Below are positions 31,236 to 38,982 of a stretch of DNA of 41,710 nucleotides, piece after piece. Position 1 is the stretch's first letter; each line of letters opens with the position of its first letter. Made by a program: the position numbers and the translations under genes. The notes under the pieces are model-generated. The model was given only the letters and a program-made list of their open reading frames with translations, searched no databases and was not told the DNA's origin. Source of the stretch: RUG14223 sp051881075 (GTDB lineage Bacteria; Bacillota; Clostridia; Oscillospirales; Acutalibacteraceae); assembly GCA_051881075.1 (NCBI GenBank), contig JBJEPE010000076.1:1-41710 (forward strand). Reading direction: 5' to 3'.

Positions 31236-31748
31236 ATGATGAATTACAACAGAGGACAACCGAATAACGGTGCAAATAATATGTTTGCCAATAATGATAT
31301 GAACGGTAATATGAGTAGTGATGATTTAATAGCGCCAAGCGGTGACTATATATCACGATATCCGCAAGATGTAGGTCAGGGATATGATAGCTACAAGGAT
31401 TTTAAAACGAAGCATAGCGGTCAGGGATTACTTAAAGTACAGGTGTTTGCCGCTAGAGGTGCATTCCCGATAGAAAACGCAAACGTTATTGTTCAACAGG
31501 GTGACAGAAATAACCCACACATAATTTTTAGCGGTGCTACCGATGAATCGGGCATAGTTGAAGGTATAAAGCTGCCTGCGTTGGCAGAGTCGCTCTCACA
31601 AAATTATGAAACCGCAGCAAATAGCGGCACGGATTATTTGGTATCAGTAAGGCACCCTAACTTTTTACCTGTAAACGGTAGGGTAGTTACGGCTTATGAT
31701 ACCGTTGAAACTATTTTGCCTGTTTTGATGTATCCAGTATTGCGATAA
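31236..31748 (+). CDS. Carboxypeptidase-regulatory-like domain protein (spore-associated type)
   Basis: A 170-residue protein. The Asn/Gly-rich N-terminus (~1-60) is disordered. A beta-sandwich follows: GLLKVQVFAARGAFPIENAN, FSGATDESGIVEGIKLPAL and VSVRHPNFLPVNGRVVTAYD. This matches the carboxypeptidase-regulatory-like fold that is usually joined to spore-associated cell-wall proteins. It has no signal peptide. ATG 31236 follows GAGGG. It is 13 nt upstream of the SpoIID/peptidoglycan-binding gene and surely co-transcribed with it. Confidence 0.75.
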   Translation: MMNYNRGQPNNGANNMFANNDMNGNMSSDDLIAPSGDYISRYPQDVGQGYDSYKDFKTKHSGQGLLKVQVFAARGAFPIENANVIVQQGDRNNPHIIFSGATDESGIVEGIKLPALAESLSQNYETAANSGTDYLVSVRHPNFLPVNGRVVTAYDTVETILPVLMYPVLR

Positions 31749-31761
31749 GGGGGGAATATAT

Positions 31762-33102
31762 ATGGCATACCCTATAGTGCCGGAAACAATAACAGTGCAT
31801 TTAGGTTTACCTAATCAGAATGCAGAAAATATAGTTGTACCCTTTGCGGAATATATTAAGAATGTTGCGTCAAGTGAGATATACCCAACGTGGCCTGAAA
31901 GCGCCATAAGGGCGAATATACTTGCTCAGATTTCTTACACATTAAATAGGGTTTATACTGAATATTACCGCAGTAAAGGTTATGACTTTGATATAACCAG
32001 TAGCACTCAGTTTGACCATGCCTTTGTAAAGGATAGAGATATTTTTGAAAATATCAGCCAAATAACAGATGAGATCTTCAATGACTATATAGTACGTCGC
32101 GGTCAGATAGAGCCGCTTTTTGCTCAATTTTGTGACGGCGTACGTACACAATGTGACGGACTTTCGCAGTGGGGAAGTGTTGAACTTGCGGAACAAGGAC
32201 TTACTCCTTATGAGATACTACAGTATTATTATGGAGGTAATATAGATATTGTATATAATGCAAGAATTGGCACAAATATAGAGTCATACCCCGGATTAGC
32301 ACTTAAACGAGGTTCTTTTGGAGAAGATGTACGTACTATAAAAAAGCAGCTTAACAGAATAGGCAAAAACTATCCTGCAATACCGCAGATCACCGAGCTT
32401 TCGGATGCGTTTGACCTTGAAACTGAAGAAGCAGTAAAAGCATTTCAAGGAATATTTAATCTTACTGTGGATGGAATAGTAGGTAAGTCAACATGGTATA
32501 AAATAAAGGAAATATATAACGGTGTTAAAGGACTTTCTGAGCTGATAAGCGAGGGTATAACTATATCTGAAGCAGAAAGAAAATATCCTAATGTACTTAT
32601 GCTGGGGGATAGCGGAATAGGAGTGCGCACTATACAATATTATCTTGCGTTTTTGGGATATTTTTACGAAGATCTGCCTCAACTGCGTATTACCGGTGAA
32701 TTTAATGAAGATACACGGCAGGCTGTGCTGGCGTTTCAAAAAAAATATGGTCTAACACAGGACGGTATAGTAGGCAGAGATACATGGAATGCACTTCAGC
32801 GTGCATATAATCAGCTCATAGCTGACTTGCCGCAAGATTACAGGCAATTTATAAGTGAAATATATCCCGGTAGATTTTTAGTACCGGGTGATACAGGAAG
32901 CTATGTAGAAACATTGCAGACAAACTTACGCAAAATCGCCCAAAATGACCCGTCTATACCGCTCGTCGAAGTCACCGGAACATATGATACTGCTACACAG
33001 AACGCAGTAAGGGCGCTACAGGCTCAGCTAGGATTTGAGGAGAACGGCGTTGTAGGCCCCATCATTTGGAGTGAAATAATATCACGTGGAAGCGGTTTTT
33101 AA
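31762..33102 (+). CDS. SpoIID-like domain with three peptidoglycan-binding repeats
   Basis: A 446-residue protein. The N-terminal ~165 residues show the SpoIID/LytB pattern (YPTWPESAIRANILAQISYT, CDGLSQWGSVELAEQGLTPY, EILQYYYGGNIDIVYN). Three PG_binding_1 repeats follow at ~180-255, ~275-350 and ~370-440, each with the A-V-x-x-F/L-Q core and D/NGIVG..TW end (for example AVLAFQKKYGLTQDGIVGRD). It acts on or anchors to cortex or cell-wall glycan, probably in sporulation. No classic signal peptide is seen, so it may act from the mother cell side. The ribosome site AAGGGGGG precedes ATG. Confidence 0.85.
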   Translation: MAYPIVPETITVHLGLPNQNAENIVVPFAEYIKNVASSEIYPTWPESAIRANILAQISYTLNRVYTEYYRSKGYDFDITSSTQFDHAFVKDRDIFENISQITDEIFNDYIVRRGQIEPLFAQFCDGVRTQCDGLSQWGSVELAEQGLTPYEILQYYYGGNIDIVYNARIGTNIESYPGLALKRGSFGEDVRTIKKQLNRIGKNYPAIPQITELSDAFDLETEEAVKAFQGIFNLTVDGIVGKSTWYKIKEIYNGVKGLSELISEGITISEAERKYPNVLMLGDSGIGVRTIQYYLAFLGYFYEDLPQLRITGEFNEDTRQAVLAFQKKYGLTQDGIVGRDTWNALQRAYNQLIADLPQDYRQFISEIYPGRFLVPGDTGSYVETLQTNLRKIAQNDPSIPLVEVTGTYDTATQNAVRALQAQLGFEENGVVGPIIWSEIISRGSGF

Positions 33103-33133
33103 ACTGTAAACCGAATAACTATATAAAAATTAT

Positions 33134-33177
33134 CTCCCACATATGCACCTGTGCGGCGCAAATGCGGGAGAATTTTT
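33134..33177. terminator. Terminator between the convergent PG-binding and pduL genes
   Basis: CTCCCACAT (33134-33142) pairs with ATGCGGGAG (33162-33170), with one wobble, and then AATTTTT. It may serve both strands. Confidence 0.75.
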
Positions 33178-33195
33178 ATTAATATAATTTATGTA

Positions 33196-33765
33196 TTATG
33201 CGATGATCTCGCCGTCAACTGTACCGGGTAAACCTGCGGCATTAGACTCATCTGTATCAATGTGCATAGCAGGTGCAAAGTTCTTGTTTACTCTTACTAC
33301 GACATCACCGAATACCAGCTTTCTGCCTTCGCCGCCAACCTCAACACTAACTATCTGCTTATCCTTAAGGCCGTATTCCTCTGCTGTTTCAGGTGTAAGG
33401 TGAATGTGACGCTTTGCGGCGATAACACCGCAGTCTATCTCGTACTCACCGTTAGGACCTACAAGCTTGCATCCGGGTGTGCCAGCTATATCGCCTGACT
33501 CACGAACAGGGGCAACAATGCCGATCTTTCTTGCATCTGTAAGTGAAAGCTCTACCTGTGTTGCGGCACGAACAGGACCTAATATAGAAACGTTCTTCAT
33601 TTCGCCCTTCGGTCCTACGATGTCAACTCTCTCATAGCAAGCAAATTGACCCGGCTGTGATAAGTTCTTCTTGTTTGTAAGCTCTGCACCCTTGCCGAAT
33701 AATGCCTCAAGTGCTTCCTGTGATACGTGTACATGGCGTGCGGATGTTTCAACCATTATTTTCAT
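33196..33765 (-). CDS. pduL: Phosphate propanoyltransferase (PduL)
   Basis: A 189-residue protein that interconverts acyl-CoA and acyl-phosphate (propanoyl or acetyl). Two tandem PduL half-domains are seen, with the zinc ligands in SARHVHVSQEALE and AAKRHIHLTPETAE, plus the conserved PVRAATQVELSLTDARKIG and NKNFAPAMHIDTDESNAAGL. ATG 33765 follows AGGAGAG. It stands alone here, with no microcompartment shell genes nearby, so it probably serves as the housekeeping phosphotransacylase. Confidence 0.95.
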   Translation of the reverse strand: MKIMVETSARHVHVSQEALEALFGKGAELTNKKNLSQPGQFACYERVDIVGPKGEMKNVSILGPVRAATQVELSLTDARKIGIVAPVRESGDIAGTPGCKLVGPNGEYEIDCGVIAAKRHIHLTPETAEEYGLKDKQIVSVEVGGEGRKLVFGDVVVRVNKNFAPAMHIDTDESNAAGLPGTVDGEIIA

Positions 33766-34197
33766 AAAAAATCTCTCCTGTCTTTAATTAAATCATACAC
33801 CGCTGTATGACTGAAAGCAACTCTCAGGTAGTAGACGGTAAGTAATGCTATTCAATCTATTTGAGTGTTGCCTTAAGTGTATTGGGTAATATGTTTTTAA
33901 CATACATTACCTAAATATTTTACAACTACTTGAGCAAAAATTCAATATATATTTTGAAATTTTACTTAAAAACAATAAATAAACCGAAAAAACAAAAATA
34001 TTGTTGATTGTATTGCGTGTCGGACTTGACCAATATTGAATATAATGTAATGTGATACCAACGCTGATTTAAGTTTAATTGGGATTGATAAAGTATATTA
34101 ATGCCAAAGATATAAGATTACATGACAATATTAACTTCAGCTTTTAAGGTCGTTGGCATCTAAAAGACGATATATATTTAATAAACGGGGTATATAT
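33766..34197. other. Intergenic region between pduL and the ZIP gene
   Basis: About 430 nt carrying the divergent leaders of pduL and the ZIP transporter. A weak promoter-like TTGACC near 34026 with TAATGT ~16 nt later points to the ZIP gene. No other gene or RNA is recognised. Confidence 0.4.
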
Positions 34198-34983
34198 ATG
34201 ACAGCAGAAGTGATAAAAGGTATTTTAATACCGTTTTTAGGCACATCTCTGGGGGCGGCGTGTGTATTCTTTATGCGGAAAAAAATGAGCGATATATTGC
34301 AAAGTTCATTGAACGGTTTTGCTGCCGGGGTAATGGTTGCTGCATCGGTGTGGAGCCTTATAATGCCTGCCATAGAGCAGTCATCGGCAATGGGTAAGGC
34401 GGCGTTTGTACCTGCCGTAGTAGGACTGCTTGCAGGAATACTTTTTTTACAAGTAATAGATATAATACTTGCGCATCTACATACTGACGGTGTGCAGAAT
34501 GATAAAGACAAAAGCAGCCATAAGAAAAAAACGTCAATGCTTGTTTTTGCGGTTTCTCTGCATAATTTGCCTGAGGGTATGGCTGTAGGAGTGGCTTATG
34601 TTGGCTTAATTATGGGTAATAGCGGAATAACTGCCGCAGGCGCAATGGCACTATCTATAGGTATAGCAATACAAAACTTTCCTGAGGGTGCAATAATATC
34701 CATGCCGCTTAAGGCAAACGGAGCATCTAAAATAAAGGCTTTTATATGCGGTGTTTTGTCAGGTGTAATTGAACCGATAGGGGCGGTTTTTACTCTGCTT
34801 GCGGCTAGCTTTATAATTCCGGCGTTGCCGTATTTGCTAAGCTTTGCGGCAGGGTCAATGCTATATGTTGTTGTAGCTGAGCTGATACCTGAAATTACTG
34901 AGCAAAACAACAAACATATCGGTACATGGATGTTCGCTTTAGGTTTTGTAGCAATGATGATTTTAGATGTAACATTGGGATAA
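34198..34983 (+). CDS. ZIP-family metal transporter
   Basis: A 261-residue protein with about eight membrane helices. Helix IV carries HNLPEGMAVGVAY and helix V IAIQNFPEGAIISMPL, the metal-binding motifs of ZIP proteins. A short His/Lys-rich cytosolic loop (AHLHTDGVQNDKDKSSHKKK) lies before helix IV. It is expected to import zinc or iron across the cytoplasmic membrane. The ribosome site is weak (GGGG, 7 nt before ATG 34198). Followed by a good terminator. Confidence 0.93.
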   Translation: MTAEVIKGILIPFLGTSLGAACVFFMRKKMSDILQSSLNGFAAGVMVAASVWSLIMPAIEQSSAMGKAAFVPAVVGLLAGILFLQVIDIILAHLHTDGVQNDKDKSSHKKKTSMLVFAVSLHNLPEGMAVGVAYVGLIMGNSGITAAGAMALSIGIAIQNFPEGAIISMPLKANGASKIKAFICGVLSGVIEPIGAVFTLLAASFIIPALPYLLSFAAGSMLYVVVAELIPEITEQNNKHIGTWMFALGFVAMMILDVTLG

Positions 34984-34988
34984 AGTTA

Positions 34989-35020
34989 AACAGGGTTGTA
35001 AAAACTACAGCCCTGTTTTC
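34989..35020 (+). terminator. Terminator of the ZIP gene
   Basis: AACAGGGTTGTA (34989-35000) pairs with TACAGCCCTGTT (35006-35017), with one wobble, and then TTT. The following stretch to 35288 is AT-rich and empty as far as I can see. Confidence 0.88.
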
Positions 35021-35288
35021 AAAGAATAATAAAAAGCGTAGAACAAACAAAATCATTTTATGCTTTTTTAATGCGGTTTAAGCTTTTTACACTACTTACA
35101 GCTATTTGATGTATACATTAATATTCTTAGGGCAATACTATTATTACAATGTGAAATTATTGCTTTTTGTTTAGCGCAAAAAGCATTTCAAACGTTTTTC
35201 CGGCACATTTTTATTAAGCATAAGTATGCGTAATTGCGTAAATTATAGCTGTTGTAAGAAATGTTCTAAATTATTTTTTCAAAAAGTA

Positions 35289-35317
35289 TTGACAAAGCAG
35301 ACTAAAAGTGTTATTAT
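35289..35317 (+). promoter_or_regulatory. Promoter of the initiator tRNA gene
   Basis: TTGACA (35289-35294) and TATTAT (35312-35317) have a 17-nt spacer, about 28 nt before the tRNA. Confidence 0.8.
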
Positions 35318-35345
35318 AATCTAGCGTTGAGAAACAATTAAATAT

Positions 35346-35422
<77 letters not shown>

Positions 35423-35425
35423 AAT

Positions 35426-35464
35426 AAGCACGATGGTTTTGATACGAAACCATCGTGCTTTTTC
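35426..35464 (+). terminator. Terminator of tRNA-fMet
   Basis: Perfect 14-bp arms (AAGCACGATGGTTT at 35426-35439, complement at 35447-35460) around TGATACG, then TTT. Confidence 0.93.
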
Positions 35465-35555
35465 TATATTGGTTGATATTTACACAGCAATTTGATATAA
35501 TTATATTTGACAAACTTGAATTTATCGAACGCATCTTTGGGCAAAGGAGGATAAA

Positions 35556-36113
35556 ATGAGCAAACAATACAAAAGTGTCATTCGTACTTTCTTTTCTGAT
35601 TATCTTAGTTGGCTTTTAATCGTATCTGCTTTATTTGTCATTAGTCTTGTTGCAACCATTGCTTTTGGTAATGCGAATGGCTTTATTTGGATTGTTCCCG
35701 TTCTATTCCTCGTTATTTATTGCTTTTCACTTCCGTTATTAATTCTTTATAGTAGAGCGAAAAAGGATATAAAAAATAGAAATATTGAACAAATAACTAT
35801 CAAAAACTTTAAAATTGAGCAAGATGATAAATTTGGATTTAAAAACAGAGGTGGAGCGACAGTAGGAAAGAGAAAATACAGAATTATTGACGAAAATGGT
35901 AATTACTATTTACTCTCTACAGCAAACGAAAAAGATATGTTTTTTATGTTTCACATTAATCCTTCTTTTTCAATAGAGCTTGAGTTTTTAAAAACATCAC
36001 GGCTGGTTTTACATATGAAAATAATTGACGAGCCTCAAACGAACAAGAAAGTTCGAACAAAAAAGTATAATACTGCTTCAGATTTTAGAAAAATATTTAA
36101 TCACTATTTGTGA
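35556..36113 (+). CDS. Unknown two-helix membrane protein
   Basis: A 185-residue protein. Two membrane helices (LSWLLIVSALFVISLVATIA, ~18-38, and FIWIVPVLFLVIYCFSLPLL, ~43-62) are followed by a cytosolic beta-rich domain of ~115 residues (RKYRIIDENGNYYLLSTANE, FFMFHINPSFSIELEFLKTS). No family is recognised. ATG 35556 follows AAAGGAGG. The 110 nt after the stop contain a GATGTA/TACATC stem (36189-36212) followed by a T-rich run that may end the transcript. Confidence 0.7.
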   Translation: MSKQYKSVIRTFFSDYLSWLLIVSALFVISLVATIAFGNANGFIWIVPVLFLVIYCFSLPLLILYSRAKKDIKNRNIEQITIKNFKIEQDDKFGFKNRGGATVGKRKYRIIDENGNYYLLSTANEKDMFFMFHINPSFSIELEFLKTSRLVLHMKIIDEPQTNKKVRTKKYNTASDFRKIFNHYL

Positions 36114-36361
36114 TGAGCACAATCAAATTCCAATTTATCGGTCGGTTGCAACCCGTATTAAAAATTGCGTTTTAATTCAAATCAAGTAGATGTATCGGCT
36201 TCGAGTTACATCCGCTTTTATTTTTGCTTTTTGTCTTTATCTGTGTGTTCTTAGACCAAATAAACCTCTCCGTTGATATGTACTCACTTCTGTACAGTTA
36301 TCTTGGATTTGTTTTAAGTATGCTGAGTTATATGGAGGGATGTACTATGGATACAAATGTT

Positions 36362-36485
36362 GTAGTGGCGATTGGTTCTAATATGGTGGGTTCCAAGCAA
36401 CATGAGAGTTCGAACTTGAATAAGAACTATACACATTTAAAGCTTAAAGATAACCAATTCTCGGGTGCAAGTCCCGAGCCACTAC
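36362..36485 (+). ncRNA. Candidate structured RNA: tight three-way junction
   Basis: GTAGTGGC (36362-36369) pairs perfectly with GCCACTAC (36478-36485). Directly inside, GATTGGTT (36370-36377) pairs with AACCAATT (36452-36459), then CTCGGG-TGCAAGT-CCCGAG (36460-36478) forms the third stem. The three helices meet with essentially no unpaired base, and a strong terminator follows 2 nt later. This layout suits a cis-regulatory RNA or small RNA. The hairpin recalls the GGTGCAAGTCC loop of cobalamin riboswitches, but the other core elements are absent. A short frame starting MDTNVVVAIGSN with GGAGGG upstream overlaps it and could be a leader peptide. Confidence 0.55.
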
Positions 36486-36487
36486 CA

Positions 36488-36515
36488 AAGGACATCTTCG
36501 GATGTCCTTCTTTTT
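36488..36515 (+). terminator. Terminator of the structured RNA
   Basis: AAGGACATC (36488-36496), TTCG tetraloop, GATGTCCTT (36501-36509), then CTTTTT. Confidence 0.92.
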
Positions 36516-36565
36516 ATGCTGACATCGTTACGCACATACGGGTTGCCCTTGCTTTTACTCGGTAG

Positions 36566-36706
36566 GTTCTGCAGGGGGCTTTTTCTTATGGCATACAAAG
36601 GTTAAGAATAGGAAAATACCGCATAATTTATAAATATGGTATTGATAATGAGCTTGAAATAGTTTATATTATTGACATAGGCTCTCGTGGTGATATTTAC
36701 AAGTAA
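36566..36706 (+). pseudogene. RelE/ParE-type toxin, C-terminal stub
   Basis: Right after an in-frame stop (36563-36565) the frame reads VLQGAFSYGIQRLRIGKYRI and ends IVYIIDIGSRGDIYK. This is the C-terminal half of a RelE/ParE-fold mRNA interferase, with the core beta strands RLRIGKYRIIYK and the end IGSRGDIYK. The N-terminal ~45 residues and a start codon are missing. The antitoxin-like gene lies 14 nt downstream. It is not expected to be active. Confidence 0.75.
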
Positions 36707-36720
36707 CGGAGGTAAGTATT

Positions 36721-36939
36721 ATGTCTGAAAAAACAAAGCAGATTGTCCAAATGATTGATATGCTTCCGGACAGTGATAAAGAGTTAGCATATGAAATCAT
36801 AAAAAAATTAGTCTTTGCGTGGGATCCTGATTTCACAAAAGTAACAGATAAAGAACGCAATGACATTGAAGCAGCGGAACAAAGTGGTTTTGTTGATGAA
36901 AGTAATATTGATTGGGATAATCTTTCAGCTTTTGCATAA
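36721..36939 (+). CDS. Antitoxin-like protein of a toxin-antitoxin remnant
   Basis: A 72-residue acidic protein: a helical N-terminus (QIVQMIDMLPDSDKELAYEI) and an acidic tail (GFVDESNIDWDNLSAFA), as in antitoxins paired with RelE-type toxins where the toxin gene comes first. ATG 36721 follows CGGAGG. The toxin gene before it is truncated, so the antitoxin survives as an orphan. It could still bind its own promoter or neutralise a toxin from another locus. Confidence 0.75.
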   Translation: MSEKTKQIVQMIDMLPDSDKELAYEIIKKLVFAWDPDFTKVTDKERNDIEAAEQSGFVDESNIDWDNLSAFA

Positions 36940-36996
36940 CCACAGATAAAAAGGGCAAGTCTTACATACGGGCTTGTCCTTTTTCTTTGTGGTATT
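36939..36996 (+). terminator. Terminator of the antitoxin gene
   Basis: AAAAAGGGCAAG pairs with CTTGTCCTTTTT, with one wobble, inside an ACCACA/TGTGGT outer stem. Confidence 0.85.
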
Positions 36997-37268
36997 CATT
37001 TATTTTACCGCTGCCTACATTTAGATTTATACGCTTTACTTTTGCTTAAAATTAGCTTGTATTGGATTTTATACGCTTAATAATACGAACTCACATATCT
37101 TAGGCACTTATAACGATATAAAGAAATTTAGCTTGCTATATGCTTATTTAGAGGCAGTTGGAGTATTTGCTTTTTTGGGTTGAATGGTAATACCATTTCG
37201 ACTTTGTTGTGGATTATGCTACACAAATTCTATGCTGATTGTAGAGTAAGACAATATTCCCTAAAGAG
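36997..37268. other. AT-rich intergenic region
   Basis: No gene is recognised. TTATACGCTT occurs twice (~37028 and ~37071), and a short palindrome AATGGTAATACCATT lies at ~37184-37198. Nothing more can be supported. Confidence 0.4.
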
Positions 37269-37297
37269 TTGCAATTATATCATTAAAATGATATAAT
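37269..37297 (+). promoter_or_regulatory. Promoter with perfect overlapping palindrome
   Basis: TTGCAA (37269-37274) and TATAAT (37292-37297) have a 17-nt spacer. ATTATATCATT and AATGATATAAT (37274-37297) form a perfect inverted repeat that fills the spacer and the -10 box, as an operator would. Confidence 0.75.
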
Positions 37298-37320
37298 AAA
37301 TATAAAAGGAGATGATATCT

Positions 37321-38013
37321 TTGAAATCAATATGCTATGAGTGCAACGAAACTGGCAATATAATCGAAAAAGAGATTGAGTATTCCTCGCAGTTTTGTAC
37401 AGTGAAAAAATACAATATTCTATATGATGAAGAATTACCTAGATTTCAAAAAGAACCTCTTAACATTTATGCGATTCCTTTTTTTGATAAGCCTCAAAAA
37501 ATATATAACGGTACAGGGCGAATGGGGCTCGATTTGCCTGATAAGCACAGAAGAAATCTTACAAAACAAGAAAAAAAGATGGTGGATAAGATATTTAAGG
37601 ACTTCACTTTTGCGGATGAATTAATGTCAAACGAAGCTTCTGCGTTGCAATATATAAGCTTATTTGATGATGCCGATAAATACGAGCTAATATGGGTACA
37701 AAATAGCGGAGTAAAAGAAAGTATTCCTAAGGGGTATGAGTTTATCGGATATGACATATCTTATCCTTGTGATTATTCTGGAGGTTTTTCAATTATTTGC
37801 GACTGTATGTTTATCTGCTGTTGGCATGGTTGTGACGAGAATGGCACTTTCTTTCTATCTGACTTTGAAAAATTGAATAGTAATGGATTGTTTGACGTGT
37901 GGCAGGACGCATATGATTATATGGTTAAATATCTAGGTGAAGAGTGGTCTGAACGAGGCGAATATTGTATTTTTGAAATTTACAAAAAAACTGAGGGTTT
38001 GGATACAGATTAA
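37321..38013 (+). CDS. Unknown cysteine-rich cytosolic protein
   Basis: A 230-residue protein. The start is TTG 37321, 9 nt after AGGAG; the ATG at 37312 touches the ribosome site and is rejected. The N-terminus reads KSICYECNETG, and the C-terminal domain contains CDCMFICCWHGCDENG between IGYDISYPCDYSGGFS and LGEEWSERGEYCIFEIYKK. The Cys/His cluster could bind metal. No family is recognised; the overall pattern (WQDAYDYMVKYLGEEW) is reminiscent of immunity proteins. It is monocistronic and convergent with the sortase gene, 26 nt apart. Confidence 0.65.
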   Translation: MKSICYECNETGNIIEKEIEYSSQFCTVKKYNILYDEELPRFQKEPLNIYAIPFFDKPQKIYNGTGRMGLDLPDKHRRNLTKQEKKMVDKIFKDFTFADELMSNEASALQYISLFDDADKYELIWVQNSGVKESIPKGYEFIGYDISYPCDYSGGFSIICDCMFICCWHGCDENGTFFLSDFEKLNSNGLFDVWQDAYDYMVKYLGEEWSERGEYCIFEIYKKTEGLDTD

Positions 38014-38039
38014 AATCTGACAAAAACCAAATTTTTTCT

Positions 38040-38882
38040 TCAAAAATCATACCGATTTTTCTCGCTTTTTCCCGGAAGTAACAGAATAATTAACAGTATC
38101 AATAAAATGGGAATTGCTACTATAGGTGCCACAATCAACGGTTTAATCTGTGTGGCATCCGCTGTCACATGGACAGTTTTTGCTTCTTCGATATTTTCAA
38201 TACGGTGTCCCCGTACTAAAAGACGGTGGGAGTTGATACCGTACGGAGTACAGGTGACCAGAGTGCAGTAATCTTCACCGTCTACTATTTGCAGGGCATC
38301 AGTTTCCTGTGGCTCCACAATCAATATCTGATCAACCTCATAGGTCAGCACTTCGTTCAGTACACGAAGCATAAACACATCTCCTACCTCCATTTTATCC
38401 AGGTTGGTGAATAGCCTGGCACTGGTCAGACCCCTATGACCGGATAGAACGCAATGAGAACTTTCTCCGCCCACGGGCAAACTGGTCCACTCCAGATGCC
38501 CCACCGTTATTTGAAGAACTGAATCATCCGTACCATGGTAGATGGGCAGGGAACACTGAATTTTGGGAATTTCAATATACCCCATGATTCCCGTACCGGA
38601 AATATCTAGAAGTTCTTCGTACTGTTCCTTCTGTGTATCGTTTAGTGTATAGTAGTTTTCACGCTCAGGCAGTGAAGCGTTGTAGGCAGTGGCTTGCGAC
38701 CATAGTTCTTCATACCGGTCTTTGTCCAAACTGACTACCTGTTCTGCATAATCTGCGATGGCTCTGGACTGATGAAAGGTGTTCCAATAGTCGCTGACGG
38801 ATGGATACAGCAGCAAGGACAGCCCTACAAGAAGCATCAGTACCAATAAAACATTTATTAAATTGCTTGATTTTCTTTTCAT
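38040..38882 (-). CDS. Class C (pilus-assembly) sortase
   Basis: A 280-residue membrane transpeptidase that joins pilin subunits. An N-terminal helix (NLINVLLVLMLLVGLSLLLY), the catalytic His in VLSGHRGL, Cys in TLVTCTPYG and Arg in NSHRLLVRGHR are all present, and a C-terminal second membrane helix (LIVAPIVAIPILLILLIILL) is typical of class C. The lid region (~80-100) precedes IMGYIEIPKI. ATG 38882 lies after AAGGAGAACC; a strong hairpin directly precedes that site. It is the last gene of the pilus operon. Confidence 0.95.
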   Translation of the reverse strand: MKRKSSNLINVLLVLMLLVGLSLLLYPSVSDYWNTFHQSRAIADYAEQVVSLDKDRYEELWSQATAYNASLPERENYYTLNDTQKEQYEELLDISGTGIMGYIEIPKIQCSLPIYHGTDDSVLQITVGHLEWTSLPVGGESSHCVLSGHRGLTSARLFTNLDKMEVGDVFMLRVLNEVLTYEVDQILIVEPQETDALQIVDGEDYCTLVTCTPYGINSHRLLVRGHRIENIEEAKTVHVTADATQIKPLIVAPIVAIPILLILLIILLLPGKSEKNRYDF

Positions 38883-38897
38883 GCAGGGTTCTCCTTG

Positions 38898-38943
38898 CCG
38901 CTGTGTCAACCGATAAGAAAAAATCTTTCGGTGTTCACAGCGG
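38898..38943 (-). promoter_or_regulatory. Hairpin between the major pilin and sortase genes
   Basis: CCGCTGTG..AACCGA on one arm and TCGGTG..CACAGCGG on the other form a 14-bp stem with a small internal bulge. On the minus strand it ends 1 nt before the sortase AAGGAG, with no T run after it, so it is more likely an attenuator or mRNA stability element than a terminator. Confidence 0.65.
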
Positions 38944-38982
38944 AATTTTTATTTTATGTATTATTATTTAACAGCAGTAAAA

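Noticed and set aside
36362..36485. Cobalamin riboswitch
   Set aside because: Only the GGTGCAAGTCC-like hairpin fits. The GGGAA and CCCGCCACTG core parts of that class are missing.
36362..36487. tRNA gene with a 3' ACTACCA end
   Set aside because: The 8-bp closing stem and TGCAAGT loop mimic acceptor and T-arm, but the interior has no D-arm or anticodon arm and the loop lacks TTCRA.
36224..36565. 113-residue protein from the first ATG in the frame
   Set aside because: It runs through a structured RNA and a terminator and has no ribosome site at its first start; only the internal ATG 36348 is plausible, as a leader peptide.
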